Assembly (NCBI GenBank): GCA_934338765.1
Contig: CAKRHL010000119.1
Location: forward strand, 1 to 6,647
Direction: 5' to 3'
DNA length: 6,647 nt
Origin: an uncultured Lachnospiraceae bacterium
GTDB taxonomy: Bacteria; Bacillota; Clostridia; Lachnospirales; Lachnospiraceae
A program made the position numbers and the translations under genes. How positions within the stretch are numbered: the first letter of the stretch is position 1; every line of letters starts with the position of its first letter. The notes beneath the pieces are model-generated. The model was not told where the DNA came from and made no database searches. It worked only from the letters and a program-made list of their open reading frames with translations. Shown piece after piece: positions 1 through 4,991 of the stretch.

Positions 1-438
1 GTCAAGGGAGAGAAAAAACTTCGTGGCTATCTGAAAAAGGACCCCGGGAAAAATATTGTGACAGTAGCCAGAAGTCCGGAAAATGGGACAGTGGAGATTG
101 AAACACAGTATCAGCCGTTACAGATAGTCTTCTGGGAGGGAGAACCATATACCCTGCTTAAGATCCATCTGATCACCGGTAAATCCCATCAGATCAGAGC
201 CCATCTGGCAAGCATTGGTTATCCGGCGGTAGGAGATACAAAATATGGCAGAAGAGGAAAGGCAGAGCAGCAGTTTCATCTGCGAAGCCAGCTTCTCCAT
301 GCATGGCAGTTAGAGCTTTCAAAAGAGGAGTATCTGCCATCCCTTTATTGGAATAAAATATTTATTGCAGATCTGCCCCGTAAATTTACACAGATATTGG
401 AAGGGATAGGTTTTGATCTGAATATATTAGATGTCTGA
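1..438 (+). CDS. RluA-family RNA pseudouridine synthase, C-terminal part (5' end outside window)
   Basis: The reading frame is open from base 1 to the TGA at 436-438, giving about 145 residues of a protein that is normally around 300. Enzymes of this family convert uridines in rRNA or tRNA to pseudouridine. The second half of the fold is recognisable: a TGKSHQIRAHL block encoded around 175-207, then GYPAVGDTKYG around 217-249, which match the conserved C-terminal motifs of RluA/RluC/RluD proteins. The catalytic-Asp motif (HRLD-type) should lie upstream of the window, so activity cannot be judged here. A GTG at 58 could be read as a start, but the in-frame sequence before it (LRGYLKKDP...) is family-like, so the gene simply enters from the left. 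Which RNA site is modified cannot be assigned. The following gene starts 44 nt later with no obvious promoter between them, so co-transcription is likely. Confidence 0.9.
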   Translation, partial: VKGEKKLRGYLKKDPGKNIVTVARSPENGTVEIETQYQPLQIVFWEGEPYTLLKIHLITGKSHQIRAHLASIGYPAVGDTKYGRRGKAEQQFHLRSQLLHAWQLELSKEEYLPSLYWNKIFIADLPRKFTQILEGIGFDLNILDV

Positions 439-482
439 TCATTTATACCGGTTTTATTATTGCTAAAAAGGAGGAATTTCCC

Positions 483-1016
483 ATGGCGTCATGGAATTCC
501 AGAGGACTTCGAGGCTCCATGCTGGAGGAGTCTCTCAATATGACAAATGAAAAATACCGCCGGGAAAAACTGGCGCTGGTGCAGAAGATTCCCACCCCCA
601 TTACACCCATGGAGTTTGATAAGGAGCATCATCATATTACCCTTGCTTATTTTGAACAGAAAAGTACTGTGGATTATCTGGGAAATGTGCAGGGGATTCC
701 CATCTGTTTTGATGCCAAGGAGTGTGCTACAGACACATTTCCGTTGCAGAATATCCATGAGCATCAGGTGACATTTATGACGGAGTTTGAGGAGCAGGAG
801 GGTATCTCCTTTCTGATCATTTATTTCAGTGGATGCAATCTCTGCTATTATGTGCCTTATCGGGATATGATGCGTTTTTGGGACAGAGCCTGCGGGGGAG
901 GACGGAAGAGCTTCCGGCGGGAGGAGTTAGATCAAGATTACCGGATCCGGGTGCAGGGAGAGGTGTTTATTCATTATCTGGAGGCACTGCAAAGGGATCT
1001 GGACAGCCGGGAATAA
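483..1016 (+). CDS. recU: Holliday junction resolvase RecU
   Basis: The product has 177 residues and matches RecU, the Firmicutes endonuclease that cuts four-way DNA junctions during recombinational repair and chromosome segregation. The PD-(D/E)XK-type active site is visible: D64 in TVDYLG, D77 and K79 in CFDAKE, and Q95 in the HEHQ helix. An N-terminal NSRG motif (residues 5-8), TN (21-22) and KIPTPI (35-40) also fit the family, as does the GGGRKS stretch near residue 140. The Bacillus protein has roughly 200 residues including a basic flexible N-terminus. Here the protein begins almost at the conserved NSRG core, so that extension is missing. The start is well supported by AAGGAGG at 468-474, 8 nt before ATG 483. 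In Bacillus recU sits beside a penicillin-binding protein gene. Here it follows a pseudouridine synthase gene and precedes nrdD. Confidence 0.93.
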   Translation: MASWNSRGLRGSMLEESLNMTNEKYRREKLALVQKIPTPITPMEFDKEHHHITLAYFEQKSTVDYLGNVQGIPICFDAKECATDTFPLQNIHEHQVTFMTEFEEQEGISFLIIYFSGCNLCYYVPYRDMMRFWDRACGGGRKSFRREELDQDYRIRVQGEVFIHYLEALQRDLDSRE

Positions 1017-1053
1017 ATACAGAACGAAGTGCTTTAGATGAAAAAAGTTACAT

Positions 1054-1100
1054 GCACTATATATTGTGGTTAGACAAGCGTAGAATACAATATATTGTCG
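1054..1100 (+). promoter_or_regulatory. Tandem NrdR boxes upstream of nrdD
   Basis: Two palindromic AT-rich sites, 1054-1069 (core CTATATATTG) and 1085-1100 (core CAATATATTG), both match the full central ten bases of the known NrdR box (CwAtATaTwG) and differ only in the outer triplets. They lie exactly 31 bp apart, about three helical turns, which is the usual spacing for NrdR pairs in front of ribonucleotide reductase genes. NrdR is the zinc-finger/ATP-cone repressor that senses ATP/dATP and shuts down nrd transcription. The second box ends 8 bp before the -35 element at 1109, so the pair sits just upstream of the predicted promoter and not over it. The downstream gene is nrdD, which makes the assignment strong. 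The nrdR gene is not in the window. Confidence 0.85.
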
Positions 1101-1108
1101 AATTTCTA

Positions 1109-1137
1109 TTGACACAGATTTTTATATATGCTAACAT
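1109..1137 (+). promoter_or_regulatory. Predicted nrdD promoter (sigma-A type)
   Basis: A perfect -35 TTGACA at 1109-1114 is followed after 17 bp by TAACAT at 1132-1137, a 4/6 match to the -10 consensus. Transcription should start near 1144, giving a leader of about 124 nt before the nrdD ATG. It is the best promoter-like pair between recU and nrdD, and it lies directly downstream of the NrdR boxes. Confidence 0.65.
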
Positions 1138-1140
1138 TGT

Positions 1141-1171
1141 AACCGTGGCTCACACATGAGGAACCACGGTT
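1141..1171 (+). terminator. Hairpin after recU, overlapping the predicted nrdD transcription start
   Basis: AACCGTGG (1141-1148) pairs perfectly with CCACGGTT (1164-1171). An inner CTCA/TGAG stem (1149-1152 with 1157-1160) closes a CACA loop, and GAA is bulged on the 3' side. The tail TATTGTATAA is only moderately U-rich, so this would be a weak intrinsic terminator for recU read-through. Because the predicted nrdD start (about 1144) lies in the 5' arm, the same element may form a shortened hairpin at the very 5' end of nrdD mRNA. Which role it serves cannot be decided from sequence. Confidence 0.5.
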
Positions 1172-1198
1172 TATTGTATAAACATCATTTTATATAAT
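1170..1198 (+). promoter_or_regulatory. Possible second nrdD promoter (weak)
   Basis: A perfect -10 hexamer TATAAT stands at 1193-1198. At 17 bp upstream there is only a poor -35 (TTTATT, 1170-1175, 3/6). The region is AT-rich, so chance is a real possibility. If used, it would give a leader of about 60 nt that escapes the hairpin at 1141-1171 and starts well downstream of the NrdR boxes. Confidence 0.2.
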
Positions 1199-1213
1199 AT
1201 GGGGTGTCAAAGC

Positions 1214-1233
1214 GGCAAAACGCTTGTTTTGTC
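1214..1233 (+). other. Small hairpin in the nrdD leader
   Basis: CAAAAC (1216-1221) and GTTTTG (1226-1231) form a perfect 6-bp stem around GCTT, extendable by G-C and G-U pairs to 1214 and 1233. An alternative pairing uses the CAAAGCG that begins at 1208 with CGCTTG at 1221-1226. The two folds exclude each other. There is no U-tract after either, so a terminator is unlikely. No known riboswitch was recognised in this leader. Confidence 0.35.
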
Positions 1234-1267
1234 ATGAATTATCTTAATGTAAGGCAGGTTGAGGAAA

Positions 1268-3445
1268 ATGAAAATCATCAAAAGAAGCGGTACGGAGACG
1301 GTCTTTGATATTACAAAGATCACAGCGGCTATTATGAAGGCAAACAGGGAGGTGCCTGCCAGTGAACGTCTTTCTCTGCAGCAGATTCAGGAAATATCTG
1401 ATAATGTGGAGCAGATGTGTCTGGACATGAAACGCTCGCCCAATGTAGAGGAGATTCAGGATATGGTGGAGAACCAGATCATGAATAACCGTGCCTTTGC
1501 GCTGGCGAGAAAGTATATCACATATCGTTATACCAGAGCACTTGTACGTAAATCCAACTCCACGGACGATCAGATCCTGAGTCTTCTGGAGTGCAATAAT
1601 GAGGAAGTAAAGCAGGAAAATTCTAACAAAAATCCCACGGTAAACAGCGTGCAGCGTGACTATATGGCAGGAGAAGTCAGCAAGGATATCACAAAGCGTT
1701 TTCTATTGCCGGAGGACATTGTTCATGCTCATGAGCAGGGCATTATCCATTTTCACGATTCCGATTATTTTGCACAGCATATGCATAACTGCTGTCTGGT
1801 GAATCTGGAGGATATGCTGCAGAATGGCACTGTGATCAGTGAGACGGCAATTGAGACACCAAAGAGCTTTTCAACGGCATGTAATATTGCCACACAGAGT
1901 ATTGCACAGATCGCCAGTTCACAGTATGGCGGCCAGAGTATCAGCCTGGCACATCTCGCACCATTTGTGGATGTCAGCCGTAAAAAATTCCGCCGCATTG
2001 TCCGGGAGGAGTTTGAAGAATCCGGGGTAGATGCCACAGAGGAGCAGATCAATAAGGTGGCAGAGCTTCGTGTGCTGGATGAGATCAAAAAAGGCGTCCA
2101 GATGATCCAGTATCAGGTGATCACATTGATGACCACCAACGGACAGGCACCGTTTGTCACTGTCTTTATGTATCTGGATGAGGTGCCGGAGGGACAGGTG
2201 CGGGATGACCTTGCACTTGTAACTGAGGAAATCCTGCGTCAGAGGATCCTTGGCGTCAAAAATGAAAAGGGTGTTTACATTACACCGGCATTCCCGAAGC
2301 TGATCTATGTTCTGGAGGAGGACAATGTGACAGAGGGAAGCAAGTACTGGTATCTCACAAAGCTTGCAGCAGAATGTACAGCCAAGAGAATGGTGCCGGA
2401 CTATATTTCCGAAAAGAAAATGCTGGAGCTTAAGATTGATAAAAACGGAGAGGGACACTGCTATCCATGCATGGGCTGCCGTTCGTTCCTGACTCCTTAT
2501 GTGGATGAAAATAACAAGCCAAAATATTACGGCCGTTTCAATCAGGGTGTGGTTACGGTAAATCTTGTGGATATCGCCTGCTCTTCCGGCGGAGATATGG
2601 ACAAGTTCTGGGAGATCTTTGATGAGAGGATGGCACTCTGCAAAAAGGCATTGATGTGCCGTCATAACCGTCTCAAAGGGACGCCGTCTGATGTTGCACC
2701 GATCCTGTGGCAGTACGGGGCACTTGCCCGTCTGAAAAAGGGTGAGACTATCGACAAGCTGTTATATGGTGGATATTCTACGATCTCTCTGGGATATGCG
2801 GGACTTTGCGAATGCACCCGGTATATGACCGGCAAATCCCATACCGATCCAAGTGCCACACCATTTGCTCTTGAGGTCATGAAGAGACTTAATGCGGCGT
2901 GTGCCAGGTGGAAAGAGGAGGAAAATATCGATTTCAGTCTTTACGGAACCCCTTTGGAGTCCACGACGTACAAGTTTGCCAAATGCTTACAGAAACGTTT
3001 TGGTTTGATAAAGGGCGTTACAGACAAGAACTATATTACCAACAGCTATCATGTTCATGTGACAGAGCCGATCGATGCCTTCGAGAAGTTAAAATTTGAG
3101 GCGCAGTTCCAGGAGCTTTCTCCGGGAGGTGCCATCAGTTATGTGGAAGTGCCAAACATGACAGATAATATTGATGCGGTGCTCAGTGTCATGCAGTACA
3201 TTTATGAGCATATTATGTACGCAGAGCTCAATACAAAGAGTGATTACTGTCAGGAATGTGGTTATAACGGGGAGATCCGGATCGTAACCGATGACGACGG
3301 CAAGCTGATCTGGAAATGTCCAAACTGCGGCAATACCGACCAGAATAAAATGAACGTGGCGAGACGTACCTGTGGATACATCGGCACGCAGTTCTGGAAT
3401 CAGGGACGAACCCAGGAGATCAAGGAACGGGTGCTTCACCTGTAA
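1268..3445 (+). CDS. nrdD: Anaerobic (class III) ribonucleoside-triphosphate reductase, glycyl radical subunit
   Basis: This 725-residue enzyme reduces ribonucleotides to deoxyribonucleotides without oxygen, using a glycyl radical installed by the radical-SAM activase NrdG. Residues about 1-95 form an ATP-cone (KIIKRSGTETVFD...), the allosteric domain that senses ATP/dATP. The catalytic barrel follows, with the HNCC motif (C175, C176) and the CMGCRSFL motif (C401, C404), in which C404 is the expected thiyl-radical cysteine. A C-terminal zinc site is formed by CQEC and CPNC (C661, C664, C684, C687), followed by RRTCGYIG with the radical glycine G703. Length is normal and every key residue is present. 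I chose ATG 1268 because the ATP-cone begins there and AAGGCAGG (1251-1258) lies 9 nt upstream. A TTG at 1259 would add only three residues. The upstream NrdR boxes predict repression by NrdR. nrdG, commonly the next gene, is absent: the downstream gene is convergent and unrelated. Confidence 0.97.
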   Translation: MKIIKRSGTETVFDITKITAAIMKANREVPASERLSLQQIQEISDNVEQMCLDMKRSPNVEEIQDMVENQIMNNRAFALARKYITYRYTRALVRKSNSTDDQILSLLECNNEEVKQENSNKNPTVNSVQRDYMAGEVSKDITKRFLLPEDIVHAHEQGIIHFHDSDYFAQHMHNCCLVNLEDMLQNGTVISETAIETPKSFSTACNIATQSIAQIASSQYGGQSISLAHLAPFVDVSRKKFRRIVREEFEESGVDATEEQINKVAELRVLDEIKKGVQMIQYQVITLMTTNGQAPFVTVFMYLDEVPEGQVRDDLALVTEEILRQRILGVKNEKGVYITPAFPKLIYVLEEDNVTEGSKYWYLTKLAAECTAKRMVPDYISEKKMLELKIDKNGEGHCYPCMGCRSFLTPYVDENNKPKYYGRFNQGVVTVNLVDIACSSGGDMDKFWEIFDERMALCKKALMCRHNRLKGTPSDVAPILWQYGALARLKKGETIDKLLYGGYSTISLGYAGLCECTRYMTGKSHTDPSATPFALEVMKRLNAACARWKEEENIDFSLYGTPLESTTYKFAKCLQKRFGLIKGVTDKNYITNSYHVHVTEPIDAFEKLKFEAQFQELSPGGAISYVEVPNMTDNIDAVLSVMQYIYEHIMYAELNTKSDYCQECGYNGEIRIVTDDDGKLIWKCPNCGNTDQNKMNVARRTCGYIGTQFWNQGRTQEIKERVLHL

Positions 3446-3472
3446 GTATAATTTTCAAATAAAAAGCTGATA

Positions 3473-3522
3473 AAAAACAAGCTCCGGGAGGCGGATGATT
3501 CTGCCCTTTGGAGCTTGTTTTT
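3473..3522. terminator. Bidirectional intrinsic terminator between nrdD and the convergent gene
   Basis: AAAAACAAGCTCC (3473-3485) is fully complementary to GGAGCTTGTTTTT (3510-3522), a 13-bp stem. Its 24-nt loop can pair internally (GGG 3486-3488 with CCC 3504-3506). The flanking A-run on the left and T-run on the right supply a U-tract on either strand. It starts 28 nt after the nrdD stop and ends 51 nt from the stop of the opposing gene, so it probably serves both. Confidence 0.88.
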
Positions 3523-3572
3523 GGTATCGGTAAATGTTTGATTTTCATTCAACCATTATAAATTCAAAAGCT

Positions 3573-4487
3573 TTATTTTTCAGAACGTTCTTTCTCTGTG
3601 ATCTGCAGCAGGAAATCCTTCAGCAGGATCTTCACAGGTCTGCGTCCCGTTTTTCGTACAGACTCAGGAATAAATTTCAAAGTAGGGAATGCCTGCATAA
3701 TACGTTTGTTTCCGAAGAAAGGATTCTTTTTCTGGAAGGATGCATGACGTTCCTTGTATTCCCGGAAACGCTGTTCGATCTCTGCCAGCTTGGAATCCTC
3801 GCCGGAGCAGGTATTCTTTAACTCCTCTAGGTGTTTTAAGAATACCTCGGCACGTTCATTCTGTGTATGGATCCTGGAGAATATGATCTGGCGCAGTGAA
3901 GAGAATCGTTCCTCATCCAGCTGGGCAACCAGCTCGTTACGGATACGGTACAGTGCTTCCAGCTGATTGCGGAAGTTTATCGTTGTGATCAAGGTATAAA
4001 TAAGATCGGCTGCGACTATTACCGTTACCACGGTCAGCAGGATCAGACCCGTCTGCCGGGAAAAGCTGTGAATAATGGAACTTAGCGCCGGCTGCAGAAA
4101 GTCAAAGGCAAGCAGTGACAAAAAGCCCCAGAACATGGATGGTACCAGAGCGATACGTCCCTCGTAGTTATATGGATCATTGCTGTAATCCCACCACTGT
4201 GCATGGAACAGCTTTTCCATTCCCCAGGAGGTGAAATACTCAATCGTAGTGGCTAAAAGCATGCCTCCCAGATATAACAGAGACGGATGGGGAGCCAGCG
4301 GCCGCAGAAATACATAGACGATGGTGCCGCCGAAACCATAAAGGGGCAGCAGCGGACCGATCAGAAATCCGCGGTTTGTCAGCTTATGTGCTTTGATGGA
4401 GCAGAAGGAGCTCTCATAGATCCATCCGAAGAAGCTGTATAAATAAAAGTCCATCAGTATGAAATACCAGGATAATCCAAGAAACAT
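3573..4487 (-). CDS. Putative ABC transporter permease, CmpB-like (PF06541) membrane protein
   Basis: The product has 304 residues. The N-terminal half is an integral membrane domain with about five predicted helices (near residues 5-28, 44-63, 70-90, 112-133 and 147-168). It carries the conserved pattern of the family labelled putative ABC-transporter permease (CmpB): FFGWIYES near 19-26, RGFLIGPLLPLYGFGG at 39-54, EYFTSWGMEKLF at 83-94, WWDYS at 98-102 and GRIALVPSMFWG at 110-121. After the last helix comes a charged helical, probably coiled-coil, cytoplasmic tail (about 170-250) and a basic end. The transport role is a family label only: no ATPase or binding protein is encoded nearby, and the substrate is unknown. 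An in-frame extension to 4682 exists, but ATG 4487 is preferred because GAGGTGG lies 5 nt upstream (plus-strand 4493-4499), the family motif begins there, and the extension would run through the leuA promoter and T-box. Confidence 0.82.
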   Translation of the reverse strand: MFLGLSWYFILMDFYLYSFFGWIYESSFCSIKAHKLTNRGFLIGPLLPLYGFGGTIVYVFLRPLAPHPSLLYLGGMLLATTIEYFTSWGMEKLFHAQWWDYSNDPYNYEGRIALVPSMFWGFLSLLAFDFLQPALSSIIHSFSRQTGLILLTVVTVIVAADLIYTLITTINFRNQLEALYRIRNELVAQLDEERFSSLRQIIFSRIHTQNERAEVFLKHLEELKNTCSGEDSKLAEIEQRFREYKERHASFQKKNPFFGNKRIMQAFPTLKFIPESVRKTGRRPVKILLKDFLLQITEKERSEK

Positions 4488-4566
4488 ATGTGCCACCTCA
4501 TCATTTGTCCGATATATTAGGAGTTTTTTCGAAACTTTGTTATGTGCGGAAATCGTGCGTAGATAT

Positions 4567-4595
4567 ATGATACAGTAATTTTTGCAAAAAATCAA
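4567..4595 (-). promoter_or_regulatory. Predicted promoter of the CmpB-like gene
   Basis: On the minus strand, TTGATT (plus 4590-4595, 4/6) is followed after exactly 17 bp by TATCAT (plus 4567-4572, 5/6). Transcription would start near 4560, about 70 nt before the ATG at 4487. This placement independently argues against the longer reading of the gene. Confidence 0.55.
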
Positions 4596-4604
4596 ATTTA
4601 GGGG

Positions 4605-4633
4605 TTCCCAATAAGAACGGTTTGTGTTATAGT
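4605..4633 (+). promoter_or_regulatory. Predicted promoter of the T-box/leuA transcript
   Basis: TTCCCA (4605-4610, 4/6) and TATAGT (4628-4633, 5/6) are spaced 17 bp apart. Transcription would start near 4640, a few bases before the T-box Stem I begins, which is the usual arrangement. The -35 lies 9 bp from that of the divergent promoter. Confidence 0.6.
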
Positions 4634-4644
4634 AGTTGGTATCA

Positions 4645-4903
4645 AAAGCGAGGAAAAGGAATAGTAGCTGTCCAAACTTCATACAGAAAGCTGTTGGTTG
4701 ATGCGAAACAGTTGAATGTCAGATAGTGAACTCGCCTTGGAGCTGCCGGTTGAACCATAGTAGATCAGGACGGATTCCCACCGTTACAGGGGAAAGGTAT
4801 TGGATTCGTATTTCTTGTACCTGTGAGAGCATGAATGATTCATGAATAAGAGTGGTACCGCGTGAGAATATTCTCCCGTCTCTAAGTATAGAGGCGGGTT
4901 TTT
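4645..4903 (+). promoter_or_regulatory. Leucine T-box riboswitch upstream of leuA
   Basis: This leader binds uncharged tRNA-Leu and then allows transcription of leuA. Stem I is readable: AGTA (4663-4666) and GAA (4728-4730) form the specifier-loop S-turn. The stem above it pairs GCTGTC (4667-4672) with GATAGT (4722-4727), and the distal hairpin pairs CTGTT (4691-4695) with AACAG (4707-4711). The specifier triplet right after GAA is CTC (4731-4733), a leucine codon. A CGG/CCGTTA element (about 4771-4786) follows, then a GGTA/TACC stem (about 4796-4821). The T-box core AGAGTGGTACCGCG is at 4849-4862. Its TGGT (4853-4856) pairs with the tRNA acceptor end, and its final U fits the A73 discriminator of tRNA-Leu. 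The antiterminator pairs AGAG and GCG with CGTCTCT (4877-4883), competing with the terminator. Confidence 0.95.
4875..4903 (+). terminator. T-box regulatory terminator
   Basis: CCCGTCTCT (4875-4883) pairs with AGAGGCGGG (4890-4898), nine pairs with one U-G, around AAGTAT, followed by TTTTT at 4899-4903. Its 5' arm contains the CGTCTCT used by the antiterminator, so the two structures are mutually exclusive. When tRNA-Leu is charged, this hairpin should end transcription before leuA. Confidence 0.93.
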
Positions 4904-4991
4904 ATTTGCTGTAAACCCTGGAAGGATGGCAGCAGATAAAACTCCGTGTTAAGAAATGGAACAAAAAGATTTAAAATGGAGGGTTAGAATC

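Noticed and set aside
833..1159. 108-codon plus-strand frame overlapping the end of recU
   Set aside because: It is out of frame with recU over conserved sequence, has no ribosome binding site, and its tail runs through the NrdR boxes and promoter.
1259..1267. TTG start for nrdD
   Set aside because: It adds only three residues before the ATP-cone, uses a rare start codon, and is less well placed relative to the AAGGCAGG ribosome binding site than ATG 1268. It is not excluded outright.
1919..2665. 248-codon open frame on the minus strand opposite nrdD
   Set aside because: It is fully contained in the conserved catalytic region of nrdD, and its translation resembles no known family. It is a by-product of nrdD codon usage.
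4488..4682. 65-residue N-terminal extension of the CmpB-like protein
   Set aside because: It would translate the complement of the leuA promoter and T-box Stem I, is unlike the family, and the internal ATG at 4487 has a good ribosome binding site.
4904..4991. Possible second regulatory element between the T-box terminator and leuA
   Set aside because: Only a short imperfect GCTG/CAGC pairing is visible. No second T-box core, no terminator and no ORF could be supported.
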